Assembly: GCA_024233115.1 (NCBI GenBank)
Contig: JACKQB010000003.1
Location: 558,001-622,000 of the forward strand
DNA length: 64,000 nucleotides
Source: Akkermansiaceae bacterium
Lineage (GTDB): Bacteria; Verrucomicrobiota; Verrucomicrobiia; Verrucomicrobiales; Akkermansiaceae
Direction: 5' to 3'
Translations under genes and position numbers: made by a program
The notes under the pieces: model-generated
What the model saw: the letters and a program-made list of their open reading frames with translations, nothing else
The model's database searches: none
Told to the model about the DNA's origin: nothing
Shown here: in pieces, positions 7,759 to 17,671 of the stretch
How positions within the stretch are numbered: the first letter of the stretch is position 1
Layout: each line of letters starts with the position of its first letter

Positions 7759-9594
7759 ATGTTTATTTTTGAATCATGGCAACAGGCATTCCTCGCCGCT
7801 CTAGTGGTGGTGGTGTTTATTGCCTTTGTCAAGGAGTGGCTGTCTGTCGAACTCGTTGCGCTCGCTGCCCTGCTCGCCTGTGTGATGACAGGCATACTCA
7901 GCGTTGATCCGACGTGTAAGGCCAACGCGTTAAAGGTTTTCTCCCACCCGGCCCCAATCACGGTCGCCTGCATGTTCATCCTCAGTGCTGCCCTGGAGCG
8001 CACCGGAGTTATCGAGGCCCTCGGCAGTTGGTTTGAAAAAATCGCAGGCAACTCCCCCACCCGCATGCTGGTGGTGATGATGGCTCTGGTCGCCCTGCTG
8101 TCGGGATTTGTCAACAATACCCCCGTGGTCGTTGTCTTTATGCCCATCGTTCTCGCCATCTGTCGCAAACGTGACTACATGGCATCCAAGTACCTCATTC
8201 CGCTCTCATATGCCGCCATTGTAGGTGGCACCATGACCATCATCGGCACCTCCACCAATCTGATCGCTGTGGGAATCTCGGAGAAACACGGCTTGGACGG
8301 ACTCCGGATGTTCTCCATCACCCCTCTCGGACTCATCTTTGTGGCCACCGCATTTATTTACATACTCACGATTGGGCGCAAGCTACTACCTAACAGAACA
8401 ACGCTCGCCACGCTTATCGACAACGAGAGTTCGCGGGAATTCATCACCCACGCCTTTGTCAAAAAAGACAGTGAGCTTGATGGTTTGAAATTTCCTGAAT
8501 CCCCACTGGCGAATTTAAAAAAGGCCCGGGTCATCGAGGTCCTGAGAGACGGACAACGCCTCCGCCGCCCCCTGAATGAAATGGTTTTCAAGGCCGGCGA
8601 CGAAATCGTTTTCAAAGGCGTGCTCCAAGGGGTGATGGGGATCTCTAAAACAGAGGGAATCGATGTCCGCGGCAATGACAGTCGGGGACTCGAAGGCATC
8701 CGCACTGAGAGCGCCCTGCTGATGGAGGGCATGATCGGACCGGAGTCCACGATGTCCGGCAAAAGCCTCAAGGACCTCCACTTCCGCCAGCGTTTTGGCG
8801 TCCTTATCCTCGCCGTTCACCGCCGTGGCCGCAACTTACAGGAACGTTTCGAGGAGGAAAAACTCGCCTTCGGTGACACCCTGCTCGTGCAAGGACCGAC
8901 TGAAAAAATAAGAACCCTCTTCGAACGCAGTGACTTCATCAACCTGAGTGAACCTGAACACACGGAACTCAGGCAGGGCAAGGCCCCGATTGCTATCGCC
9001 GCGATCCTCCTCTTCATGGTTGCAGGTGCCCTGGGAGGCCATTGGGGCATCCCAAGAATACCCATCGTTCAACTCGCCCTTACCGGAGCGCTGATCGTAC
9101 TCATCACACGCTGCGTGCAGCCTCAAGAAGCCTACCGGGCTATCGAATGGAAAGTCGTGTTTCTTATTTTTGGCATGTTAGGCCTGGGGATGGCGATCGA
9201 GGAAACTGGCCTTGCGAGCTTGATCGCCGGTGGCATGACGCACGGACTGGGTATTGAAAACCCGTGGATCATGCTCTCCCTGATGTATTTGCTTGCCGCA
9301 GTGATGACTGAAATCATTTCTAACAATGCTGTCGCCATCTTACTCACCCCATTGGCGATCATTGTTGCCGAGACCTTGGGAGTCGATCCCATCCCCTTTG
9401 TCATTGCGGTGATGTTCGGCTCCTCAGCCAGTTTCTCAACGCCGATCGGCTATCAAACCAATACCTTTGTCTATGGTGCGGGAGGCTATAAATTCGGCGA
9501 CTTCTTTCGCGCAGGCTTTCCGCTCGCCATCATTCTCTGGCTACTCGCATCGATCATGATCCCCATCCTCTGGCCGTTTTCATTGATGCCTTGA
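7759..9594 (+). CDS. SLC13/DASS-family permease with two RCK-C (TrkA-C) domains
   Basis: The 611-residue protein has two hydrophobic halves separated by a soluble middle of roughly 190 residues. Each half carries the family's signature loop: FVNNTPVVVVFMP with IIGTSTNLIAVG in the first, and EIISNNAVAILLTPLA with the SSASFSTPIGYQTNTF turn in the second. The soluble middle has two repeats ending in GDEIVFKG and GDTLLVQGP, typical of TrkA-C ligand-binding domains. Such proteins move anions (sulfate, dicarboxylates or similar); the substrate cannot be read from the sequence. The TGA stop overlaps a possible TTG start of the next gene. Confidence 0.85.
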   Translation: MFIFESWQQAFLAALVVVVFIAFVKEWLSVELVALAALLACVMTGILSVDPTCKANALKVFSHPAPITVACMFILSAALERTGVIEALGSWFEKIAGNSPTRMLVVMMALVALLSGFVNNTPVVVVFMPIVLAICRKRDYMASKYLIPLSYAAIVGGTMTIIGTSTNLIAVGISEKHGLDGLRMFSITPLGLIFVATAFIYILTIGRKLLPNRTTLATLIDNESSREFITHAFVKKDSELDGLKFPESPLANLKKARVIEVLRDGQRLRRPLNEMVFKAGDEIVFKGVLQGVMGISKTEGIDVRGNDSRGLEGIRTESALLMEGMIGPESTMSGKSLKDLHFRQRFGVLILAVHRRGRNLQERFEEEKLAFGDTLLVQGPTEKIRTLFERSDFINLSEPEHTELRQGKAPIAIAAILLFMVAGALGGHWGIPRIPIVQLALTGALIVLITRCVQPQEAYRAIEWKVVFLIFGMLGLGMAIEETGLASLIAGGMTHGLGIENPWIMLSLMYLLAAVMTEIISNNAVAILLTPLAIIVAETLGVDPIPFVIAVMFGSSASFSTPIGYQTNTFVYGAGGYKFGDFFRAGFPLAIILWLLASIMIPILWPFSLMP

Positions 9595-9617
9595 ATCATC
9601 TGTGGTATGTGTCCGCT

Positions 9618-10190
9618 ATGTCCAGCCTCAAGCAGTCCAGCACGATTATTTCTCCCATCGAATACCTCGAAGGAGAACCCCTCTCCGAGGTGCGGCATGA
9701 GTATATTGATGGTCTGGTCTTTGCCATGGCTGGAAGCACGCTGAATCACAACCGAATCACTCTCAATATCGCTGGATGCCTCGATGAGCTGTTAAACGGC
9801 TCATCGTGCCGCCCTTTTGCCAGCGATGTCAAAGTGAAGGTAAAAACTCTCGCCAGTGAGACTTATTATTACCCGGACGTGGTGGTCACCTGTCACCCGG
9901 AAGACACGAATGACCAGTTTCTCGAAAACCCTACCACCATTTTTGAAGTGCTTTCAGAGTCGACTGAGCGCATCGACCGCAATGAGAAATTTCTCGCCTA
10001 CAAAAACCTCGAGTCACTGGAGGATTACATCCTTGTTTCCCAGGAACGCCGGGAAGTAACTATCGCACGCCGGAAAAGCAACTGGCAGGCCGAGGTGTTC
10101 TCAGGTGAGGACTTCAGCCTTCAGCTAGCGTGTTCCGATACCCCGCTCACGGCAGAGAGAATCTACCGCAACGTGGATTTGGGAAACTAA
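9618..10190 (+). CDS. Uma2 family (DUF820) PD-(D/E)XK-fold protein
   Basis: The 190-residue protein shows the Uma2 pattern: SPIEYLEGEPLSEVRHEYIDG at the N terminus, then AMAGSTLNHNRI, FASDVKVKV, YYYPDVVVTC and an IFEVLSEST strand, consistent with a restriction-endonuclease-like core (Asp and Glu-x-hydrophobic motif). Members are abundant in cyanobacteria and PVC bacteria and are usually solitary; their substrate is not known. The ATG at 9618 was chosen; a TTG at 9591 would give nine extra residues and couple it to the transporter upstream. Confidence 0.75.
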   Translation: MSSLKQSSTIISPIEYLEGEPLSEVRHEYIDGLVFAMAGSTLNHNRITLNIAGCLDELLNGSSCRPFASDVKVKVKTLASETYYYPDVVVTCHPEDTNDQFLENPTTIFEVLSESTERIDRNEKFLAYKNLESLEDYILVSQERREVTIARRKSNWQAEVFSGEDFSLQLACSDTPLTAERIYRNVDLGN

Positions 10191-10203
10191 CACGTTGCCA
10201 GAA

Positions 10204-12738
10204 CTAACGCCACTCGTGCTTCGGATAGCGCCCGGCGAGGTCTTTTTTCATCTGCGGATAACCGCGTTCCCAGAAGCCTTTCAGGTCGCCAGTCACCTGC
10301 CATGGGCGTTGATTGGGGGCGAGTATGTGGACCAGCAGCTTGGCTTTTCCCTGGGCAATTTCTGGAAGCTCATTCACATCGTAGAGAAACTGCATTTTCA
10401 TCGCGATCCACGGTTCCCCGTCATGGCTGTATTTCACCCTGGCTTTTCTTCCATTGCTGAGAGACACCTCCAAGGGAGCATAGGCTTCCAACACCGCCTT
10501 CTGCCCTTGCGATAGCCATTTTTCCAGCACAGGCATCACCTCACGGTTTTTTATTTCCTTGTAGGACTTCGCCCCCTGGCAAACTTCCTCCAAGACGATC
10601 AGCTTATCATCCTCATTAAAACCGGGCAACTCCATCTCCGGCATCCAACGGCTGAGACTGACAAGCCTGGCGATCCATCGCTCGACGCTTTGATCCCAAT
10701 GCTTCAGCTTCAACTCACCACTGGCTATGCGTTCAGCTAACAATCTGGCGGCCTCATCCAAGGGTGGCTCTCCTCCCTCCTTGGACTCAATGACAAGATC
10801 CCGGAATTTGAGTTCCCGTTTGCTGACAACCCTGCGGGAAACCGGATCGTAACTCGCGCCATCCCGTTCCTGGAAATCATGGGGGAATTGATCCCGCAGG
10901 TCATCCACTGAAATCCCGGCACACCGGTTCAGGTAAACCACGACTTCTTTTCCCTCCACTTCGGTCATTTCAGCGGCAACAAACAACCCGGACTCCTTCA
11001 CCGCACTCGATGCGTCGAGCTTGCCGCGCCGGCCTCCCACCACGCGGCACGCCAAAGTAGCCTCCCCAAGCCTCACCGCGAGCCTATCGCTGAAGGCGAC
11101 TAACATCGCCCGACTCACAGCATCCCGGTGGGCATCAAAATCGACATCCCCCCAGGGTAAACCCATCCTCACTGCGGTTCGCTCGAGTTGATCCAACGAT
11201 TTGGCAACCTCACGCGCACCGCGTGCGAGAATCCCAGATTGGGCACAGCGCCTTACGTCAAAACGCAGATCACTGGCCACCCGGAATGCCCTCCATTCAG
11301 CGACGAAATCAGAACCATCACCAGGCTCCCTGAACTCGCAATCAGTAGCGCCACGCCCCCGCACCAATACCCCCTCACCCTGCACAGCCGCTGCGATAAA
11401 GCCCGCTTCAGCCACACAACCAGCCTCCTGGGCCGCCAGTAATAACCTGGCATAACGAGGATGGAGGGAGAACCTTGCCATCGCTTTTCCAACCGGCGTC
11501 ACCAAGCCTAACTCATCCACTGCTCCCAATTGGCCCAACAACTGCCCGGCTGTTTCCAAACCTCTTTCATCAGGATGATCCAACCAGCGGAATGCCTGTA
11601 CATCCTCGACTCCGCTTGCCTTGAGTGACAGCGCTACTTCAGCAAGGTCAACGCGTAGAATTTCAGGAAGATCAAAAGCAATACGCCGGCTATGATCGGA
11701 TTCACTCCAGAGTCTGACACATTTTCCCGGAGCCGTCCGACCAGCACGCCCGGCCCGTTGATCCGCCGAGGCGCGGGATATTTTTTCAATCATCAAGGTA
11801 TCAATCCCACGCACAGGATCATAGTGCGCCACGCGTGCCAAGCCCGAGTCGATCACGGTGCGCACACCATCAATCGTCAATGATGTTTCCGCAACATTGG
11901 TCGATACAATAATCCGTGGTCGACCACCCTCTTGCAGCGGGGCAACGGCAGCATCCTGGAGTTTTGGTGAAAGACCACTGTATAACGGGCACACATCCCA
12001 TCCACGCGACCACGCGGCGCTCTCGATGAGTTCAATACTGCGCCGGATTTCATGGACACCGGGTAAAAAAACCAAAATATGCCCCGCATCATCCCGGCCC
12101 GCATGTTCCCGGACAGCTTCCACGATCCTGTCCCATATTTTCACTTCCTGCCGTCCACCCAAAGGCGGCGGCCCAGCACCCCGATAGCTGATCTCAACCG
12201 GATAAGCCCTCCCTTCGGCTTCCAAAATATCACAGGGCTCCAAGTATTGCTTCAGCCCCGCCACCTCCAAGGTTGCGGACATCACGATGAGTTTTAAATC
12301 CGGACGTCCCCCCTCTTGTAAATCCAGGCATTTTGCCAGTGCCACATCACTCGCGATTCTCCGTTCGTGAAATTCATCAAAAACCACGGCCCCCACAGTC
12401 GGGAGCGTCGGGTCCTCCTGCAGCCATCGCTGGAGCACGCCGTCGGTCACATAAACGATCCTCGTTGCAGAGCTCATGCAGTTTTCAAACCGCACCACAT
12501 GCCCCACTTCTGCCCCATGCCTGACACGACGCAGTGACGCCACGTGCCTCGACAGCATTCTCGCCGCAATCCGCCTGGGCTGCACCACGACAATCAATCC
12601 CTCAATCCCGCCATCTAACAACATGGGGGGAACACAGGTCGATTTACCCGATCCGGTAGGCGCCCGCAGCAGCAACCTACCCGATACGTCCACAGACTCC
12701 AGCAATGACTCACGTAAAGAGAGAACGGGCAGTTCCAT
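10204..12738 (-). CDS. hrpB: ATP-dependent helicase HrpB (DEAH box)
   Basis: At 844 residues it is the usual HrpB size. Motifs in order are Walker A (APTGSGKST near residue 28), DEFH (VFDEFHERR), VMSATL, the motif V region STNVAETSLTIDGV and motif VI QRAGRAGR, then a helicase-associated domain and the HrpB-specific C terminus ending in NQRPWQVTGDLKGFWERGYPQMKKDL. HrpB is a superfamily 2 RNA helicase of unclear physiological role. It starts three bases after the AraC gene's stop on the same strand, so both are probably co-transcribed. Confidence 0.93.
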   Translation of the reverse strand: MELPVLSLRESLLESVDVSGRLLLRAPTGSGKSTCVPPMLLDGGIEGLIVVVQPRRIAARMLSRHVASLRRVRHGAEVGHVVRFENCMSSATRIVYVTDGVLQRWLQEDPTLPTVGAVVFDEFHERRIASDVALAKCLDLQEGGRPDLKLIVMSATLEVAGLKQYLEPCDILEAEGRAYPVEISYRGAGPPPLGGRQEVKIWDRIVEAVREHAGRDDAGHILVFLPGVHEIRRSIELIESAAWSRGWDVCPLYSGLSPKLQDAAVAPLQEGGRPRIIVSTNVAETSLTIDGVRTVIDSGLARVAHYDPVRGIDTLMIEKISRASADQRAGRAGRTAPGKCVRLWSESDHSRRIAFDLPEILRVDLAEVALSLKASGVEDVQAFRWLDHPDERGLETAGQLLGQLGAVDELGLVTPVGKAMARFSLHPRYARLLLAAQEAGCVAEAGFIAAAVQGEGVLVRGRGATDCEFREPGDGSDFVAEWRAFRVASDLRFDVRRCAQSGILARGAREVAKSLDQLERTAVRMGLPWGDVDFDAHRDAVSRAMLVAFSDRLAVRLGEATLACRVVGGRRGKLDASSAVKESGLFVAAEMTEVEGKEVVVYLNRCAGISVDDLRDQFPHDFQERDGASYDPVSRRVVSKRELKFRDLVIESKEGGEPPLDEAARLLAERIASGELKLKHWDQSVERWIARLVSLSRWMPEMELPGFNEDDKLIVLEEVCQGAKSYKEIKNREVMPVLEKWLSQGQKAVLEAYAPLEVSLSNGRKARVKYSHDGEPWIAMKMQFLYDVNELPEIAQGKAKLLVHILAPNQRPWQVTGDLKGFWERGYPQMKKDLAGRYPKHEWR

Positions 12739-12741
12739 ACC

Positions 12742-13452
12742 TTATCCTTTTCTGTAAAATTTCTGATAGGAACGAGGAGACATTCCCATTTCCTTGGTAA
12801 AGGCACGGGTGAAATTCGCATGTTCATCGTAACCCAGACTCGCGGCAATCTCCTTCACTTGCATCCCGGTATTGATCAACCGGTCACAGGCAGCGGATAT
12901 TTTGACCTGCATGATAAACCGGCGGGGGGTTGTATCCATGTGTTCCTTGAACAAACGCTCCAATGTGCTGATGGAAACAGACGCTGCCTCGGCGATATCA
13001 GCGATGGATATCCCTTTTTCCAAGTGTTGATAGATGGCGGCAACAATAACAGCAAGTTTGTGATGCTTGGTCGGCATCGGCAAACCTTGCACGTGCCCCA
13101 TCCTCCTCGATATCCCGGCTGTTCCCACCCACCGCCCTTCGAGGCTCTTCAAGGGGATCTTACTGGTCGATCTCCACTCGACACCTCCGGATCGGGTCGG
13201 AATGAGTTCGGATTTATTCCAAAATGCCCTCCCGGTAGCCAATACATTCTCGTCATCACGCTGGTAGTTTTTAGCAAGCTCCGGGGGAAACACATCCTCG
13301 TCCTTGAGTCCCAGCATTTCCTTGGCCTCACGGTTCGCCACCTCGTAACAAAAGGCTTTGTTGACATACACAAAACGGCCTTGCTCGTCCTTGATCCAGA
13401 ACATCACATCTGGTAAGGCCTGAAACAGGGCCGGGGCAATTTGACCGGGCAT
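12742..13452 (-). CDS. AraC-family regulator with N-terminal PAS domain
   Basis: Residues 5-115 form a PAS domain (LPDVMFWIKDEQGRFVYVNKAF, later an EWRSTSKIPLKSLEGRWVG strand). Residues about 135-236 are a double helix-turn-helix of AraC type (SIADIAEAASVSISTLERLFKEH, then MQVKEIAASLGYDEHANFTRAFTKEMGMSPRSYQ). The start at 13452 was chosen because homology begins there; the frame stays open to 13617 but that part looks non-coding. It is divergent from the xylose cluster, which makes it the natural candidate regulator, with a PAS domain replacing the sugar-binding domain of E. coli XylR. Regulation of xylose genes is inference. Confidence 0.82.
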   Translation of the reverse strand: MPGQIAPALFQALPDVMFWIKDEQGRFVYVNKAFCYEVANREAKEMLGLKDEDVFPPELAKNYQRDDENVLATGRAFWNKSELIPTRSGGVEWRSTSKIPLKSLEGRWVGTAGISRRMGHVQGLPMPTKHHKLAVIVAAIYQHLEKGISIADIAEAASVSISTLERLFKEHMDTTPRRFIMQVKISAACDRLINTGMQVKEIAASLGYDEHANFTRAFTKEMGMSPRSYQKFYRKG

Positions 13453-13637
13453 CAAACAAGACGTAAACGACTCTACCCTAGTGACTTGATGCGTATCCAC
13501 ACAAGTATTCTGAAGGCTCGCAAAATAAATAGCAATGACGAAAAGTGATAATCCATTGACGTTTCCCCCCATGGACATCGCCATTGCTTTCTGAGAGCAT
13601 ACACAGGCCATCAGCAAGATCTACAAACGTCTTCTCT

Positions 13638-16217
13638 ATGCACTTAGCCTCTCTCCTCACATTATCAGCCATCGCCTTGAGCATAGCGTCCGCCTTGGGT
13701 GACAACCAGCAAACCATCTACCAGCGCGGCTACCTCAGCAAAGAGGACGCCTTGAAATCCATCGAGGTGCCGGAAGGCTTCAAGTTGCAGCTGGTGCTCA
13801 GCGATCCCGTCATCAAGGAACCCGTCGCGGTGGCATGGGACGGCAACGGGGTGATGTATGTCGCCGAAATGCGCACCTACATGCAGGACGCCGACGCCAG
13901 GGGGGAGCAAACCCCACGGTCCAGAATCTCCCGCCATGAAAACACCGACGGCGACGGCGTTTACGACAAACACAGCGTCTTCATCGACAACATCCTGCTC
14001 CCCCGGATGATCCTTCCTCTCGATGACCGCGTCATGGTCGGAATCACCAACACGCTCGATCTCTGGAACTACCGCGACACCGATGGTGACGGGGTGGCGG
14101 ATGAAAAAATAAAAATCCACACCGGCGGCAGGCGCGGCGGCAATATGGAGCACCAGCCCAGCGGTCTTGTCTGGGGGCTGGACAACTGGATCTACCTCAC
14201 TTACGAAAACATCCGCTACCGCTACACGGATGGCAAGCTCATCACCGAACGCATCCCTAACGGCAGCGGCCAGTGGGGTCTCACCGAGGACGACGACGGA
14301 CGCCTCTACTACTCGGCTGCCGGGGGAGAAGTGCCCGCCTACGGATTCCAGCAGCCGCCCGTTTACGGCTTACTGAATCTTTCCGGCCAGCTCGCGGGTG
14401 ACTTCAAGCTAGTCCATCCGATCGCCCTCGTTCCCGATGTCCAGGGTGGTCCCGGTCGGGTGGGTAAAAACGGAGGACTCAACCACTTCACCGGCTGCGC
14501 GGGCCAGGAAATCTACCGCGGCAACGCCCTGCCCGCGGACCTCTACGGCGACCTCTTCATCCCCGAACCCGTCGGCAGACTGATCCGGCGGGCCAAGGTG
14601 AACCGCAGCGCAGGCAAAACCGTGCTCACCAACGCCACCCCCGGCTCGGAATTCATCCGCACCCGCGACATCAACTTCAGACCGGTCCAGACCCAGACCG
14701 GACCCGACGGATGCCTCTACATCGTCGATATGCACCGCGGCATCATCCAGCAGGGAAACTGGACCCGCCCCGGCAGCTACCTGCGCGGCATCATCGACAA
14801 GTGGGGGCTGGCCAAAAACATCGGCCACGGCAGAATCTACCGCCTTGTCCACAAGGACCACCAGCCGGGACCACGCCCCGGCATGCTGGCGGAAAAAACA
14901 ACCGACCTCGTCAAACACCTCGCCCACCCGAATGCCTGGTGGCGCAACACCGCCAGGAAACTCATCATCCTCCGCAAGGACAGGGACCAGGCGGTCCCCG
15001 CGCTCGAGGCCCTCGCCAGCAATCAGAAACAACCACTACTCGCACGCGTCACCGCGCTCTGGACGCTTGAGGGCATGTCCGCGGTCAAACCCGGCTTGCT
15101 CACCACCATGCTCGGCGAGAGCCATCCCCGCATCCTGACCGCCGCCATCCGCATCGCGGAAAAACACATTTCACTCAACAACACCGAGGTCATCACCGCC
15201 GTCCACAAGCTCCGGCACTCCACCAACGCCGAGGTCGTCCTCCAGCTTTGCAACTCCATCAACCACTGCGGAATCCCGGCACCACTGGCGGACGCCAAAG
15301 CCACCCTGGTGAAAAACAACGCCAAGCTGGAGGCCCTTCGCACCAACGAGGCCGTGTTCCGCAAGCGGGCCGCCGACATCAAGCGCATCGCCGAGGAACG
15401 CAGCAGAAACGCCCAACTCTCACGGGCCGTGGAAAATGGACGCCTCATCTACTCCCAGCTCTGCCATGAGTGCCATGGCGAAAACGGCACGGGCACCCCA
15501 CTCTCCGGAGGTGCCGCCGGGCTGACCCTCGCCCCCTCCCTCAGCAAAAACCCCCGGGTCAACGGCTCCGGCGAGGCTCTCATCCGCATTCTGCTCCACG
15601 GCATGCAAGGACCCATCAGCGGCAAAACCTACTCCGCCGGCATCATGCCGCCCCAGAAGTCCAACGACGACCCATGGATCGCCGACGTCGCCACCTACAT
15701 CCGCAACAGCTTCGGCAACCAATCCCCGCAGATCCACCCGCAGCAGGTGGCGACCATTAGGAAACAAACCGCCAAGCGCGAGCAAATGTGGACCCAGAAA
15801 GAACTCGATGCCATCGAACCACCGGAACTCATGGAGAGGCACAAATGGAAACTAACAGCCAGTAACGGCGGCGACTCATGCGCCCTGGCCGTCGATGGCC
15901 AGGCCGCCACCCGCTTCACCACCAACGCCCTCCAACGGCCGGGTATGTGGCTCCAGATCGAGCTCCCCCGGAGCCGCACGCTGAGCCGGGTCCTCCTCGA
16001 CCACCAGGCCTCGGCTAGCGACCACCCGCGCGGCTACACCATTTCCCTTTCCGAGGACGGCAAAAAATGGCTCACCACCAAACCTCTGGCGGGCAGCCCG
16101 TCATCCACCACCCAGACCTTCCCGCCGCGCAAGGCCCGCTTTGTCAAAATCACCCTGACAGAAGCAGCCAAGTCACACTACTGGTCCATTCACGAACTGC
16201 ATCTTTTCGGTCAATAA
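13638..16217 (+). CDS. Secreted PVC-type beta-propeller/HEAT/cytochrome c protein with discoidin-like C terminus
   Basis: The protein has a signal peptide (MHLASLLTLSAIALSIASALG), then a beta-propeller 'membrane-bound dehydrogenase' domain with DTDGDGV-type repeats, a HEAT-like helical part, a cytochrome c haem site CHECH at residues 609-613 and an F5/8 type C-like C-terminal domain. This architecture is characteristic of Planctomycetes and Verrucomicrobia, where paralogues are thought to oxidise sugars or alcohols outside the cytoplasm; the substrate here is unknown. The ATG at 13638 begins the signal peptide and was preferred over 13584. It is the first gene of the rightward xylose cluster, 83 bases before xylA. 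Confidence 0.85.
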   Translation: MHLASLLTLSAIALSIASALGDNQQTIYQRGYLSKEDALKSIEVPEGFKLQLVLSDPVIKEPVAVAWDGNGVMYVAEMRTYMQDADARGEQTPRSRISRHENTDGDGVYDKHSVFIDNILLPRMILPLDDRVMVGITNTLDLWNYRDTDGDGVADEKIKIHTGGRRGGNMEHQPSGLVWGLDNWIYLTYENIRYRYTDGKLITERIPNGSGQWGLTEDDDGRLYYSAAGGEVPAYGFQQPPVYGLLNLSGQLAGDFKLVHPIALVPDVQGGPGRVGKNGGLNHFTGCAGQEIYRGNALPADLYGDLFIPEPVGRLIRRAKVNRSAGKTVLTNATPGSEFIRTRDINFRPVQTQTGPDGCLYIVDMHRGIIQQGNWTRPGSYLRGIIDKWGLAKNIGHGRIYRLVHKDHQPGPRPGMLAEKTTDLVKHLAHPNAWWRNTARKLIILRKDRDQAVPALEALASNQKQPLLARVTALWTLEGMSAVKPGLLTTMLGESHPRILTAAIRIAEKHISLNNTEVITAVHKLRHSTNAEVVLQLCNSINHCGIPAPLADAKATLVKNNAKLEALRTNEAVFRKRAADIKRIAEERSRNAQLSRAVENGRLIYSQLCHECHGENGTGTPLSGGAAGLTLAPSLSKNPRVNGSGEALIRILLHGMQGPISGKTYSAGIMPPQKSNDDPWIADVATYIRNSFGNQSPQIHPQQVATIRKQTAKREQMWTQKELDAIEPPELMERHKWKLTASNGGDSCALAVDGQAATRFTTNALQRPGMWLQIELPRSRTLSRVLLDHQASASDHPRGYTISLSEDGKKWLTTKPLAGSPSSTTQTFPPRKARFVKITLTEAAKSHYWSIHELHLFGQ

Positions 16218-16300
16218 CCTTGCCTCCCCCCCGCTACAATCTCCATCATCCACACCATTCCAACAGCTAACTTCAATCAACCAACAACCCAACCCATACC

Positions 16301-17614
16301 ATGTCCGATTATTTCCCCAACGTCCCCAAGATCCAGTACGAAGGAACTAGCTCCAAAAACCCCTTCGCATTCCGCCACTACAACCCGGAGGAATCCGTCG
16401 GCGGCAAAACCATGCGCGAGCAACTTCGCTTCGGCGCCGCCTACTGGCACGTCATGCGCAACGAACTCGGCGACCCCTTCGGCGCAGGCACCGCACTGAT
16501 GCCCTGGGACGATGGCTCCGACTCCCTCGACAACGCACTCGCCCGCGTGCCCGTTTTCTTTGAGTTCCTCGGCAAATCCCAAATCGACTACTACTGCTTC
16601 CACGACCGCGACATCGCCCCCGAAGGCGCCACCCTCACGGAAACCCACAATAACCTCGACCGCGTGGTTGACGCGTTGGAAAAATTCCAGAACGAGACCG
16701 GCAAAAAACTCCTCTGGGGCACCGCCTGTCTCTTCGCCCACCCGCGCTACGCCCACGGCGCCGGCACCTCGCCCAATGCGGATGTCTTTGCCTACAGCGC
16801 CAGCCAGATCAAACACGCCCTCGAGGCCACCCACCGCCTCGGCGGCGAGGGATACACCTTCTGGGGCGGACGCGAAGGCTACGGCTCGCTAATCAACACC
16901 GACATCAAACGTGAACTCGACCACCTCGCCGCCCTGCTGCACATGGCCGTCGACCACGCCAAAAAAATCGGCTACACCGGCCAGTTCTACATCGAGCCCA
17001 AGCCGCGCGAACCATCCACCCACCAGTATGACTCGGACTCCGCGGCCTGCCTCAATTTCCTGCGCGAATACGATCTCCTGGACCACTTCAAACTGAATCT
17101 GGAAACCAACCACGCCACCCTCGCAGGTCACACGATGGAGCACGAGATGGAAGTCGCCATCGCCGCCAACGCCCTCGGCTCCGTCGATGCCAACCGCGGC
17201 GACGAACTGCTGGGATGGGACACCGACCAGTTCCCCACCAACATCTATCAGACCACCCAGATCATGCTGCGCGTGCTCAAGATGGGCGGCTTCACCACCG
17301 GCGGTCTGAACTTCGACGCCAAACGCCGACGCGAATCCCACGAGCCGGAGGATCTTTTCCACGCCCACATCGGCGGCATGGACGCCTTCGCCCGCGGCCT
17401 CAAGATCGCCCACCGGATCATCGAGGACGGCCGTATGGCGGATTTCATTTCCAAACGCTACGCCTCCTACGATTCCGGCATCGGCGCCGAGATCGAGACG
17501 GGCACCACCTCGCTCGACGCCCTCGACGCCTACGCCCAGGGAATCACCCCGCCCGCCCTCGCCAGCGGTCGCCAGGAAATGCTGGAGAATATTCTGAATG
17601 ATTATCTGGTCTAA
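16301..17614 (+). CDS. xylA: Xylose isomerase
   Basis: This 437-residue enzyme has class II length. It converts D-xylose to D-xylulose in the cytoplasm. Catalytic and metal-site segments are intact: YYCFHDRDIAPEG (catalytic His), FWGGREGYGSLINTD, YIEPKPREPSTHQYD, the LETNHATLAGH strand and GGLNFDAKRRRES. The leader is a long A/C-rich stretch without a Shine-Dalgarno sequence. xylB lies two genes downstream, giving a complete isomerase pathway. Confidence 0.97.
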   Translation: MSDYFPNVPKIQYEGTSSKNPFAFRHYNPEESVGGKTMREQLRFGAAYWHVMRNELGDPFGAGTALMPWDDGSDSLDNALARVPVFFEFLGKSQIDYYCFHDRDIAPEGATLTETHNNLDRVVDALEKFQNETGKKLLWGTACLFAHPRYAHGAGTSPNADVFAYSASQIKHALEATHRLGGEGYTFWGGREGYGSLINTDIKRELDHLAALLHMAVDHAKKIGYTGQFYIEPKPREPSTHQYDSDSAACLNFLREYDLLDHFKLNLETNHATLAGHTMEHEMEVAIAANALGSVDANRGDELLGWDTDQFPTNIYQTTQIMLRVLKMGGFTTGGLNFDAKRRRESHEPEDLFHAHIGGMDAFARGLKIAHRIIEDGRMADFISKRYASYDSGIGAEIETGTTSLDALDAYAQGITPPALASGRQEMLENILNDYLV

Positions 17615-17671
17615 TCGCTTTTTTCTCCGTAGAAACTCCAAGCGTTTAAATAAAACAACAAACAAAAAACT

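Noticed and set aside
13453..13617. N-terminal extension of the AraC regulator
   Set aside because: The residues do not resemble the PAS-AraC family and the stretch overlaps the expected divergent promoter region.
14409..15842. Antisense frames over the PVC haem protein gene
   Set aside because: They are opposite a confidently identified gene and lack family motifs.
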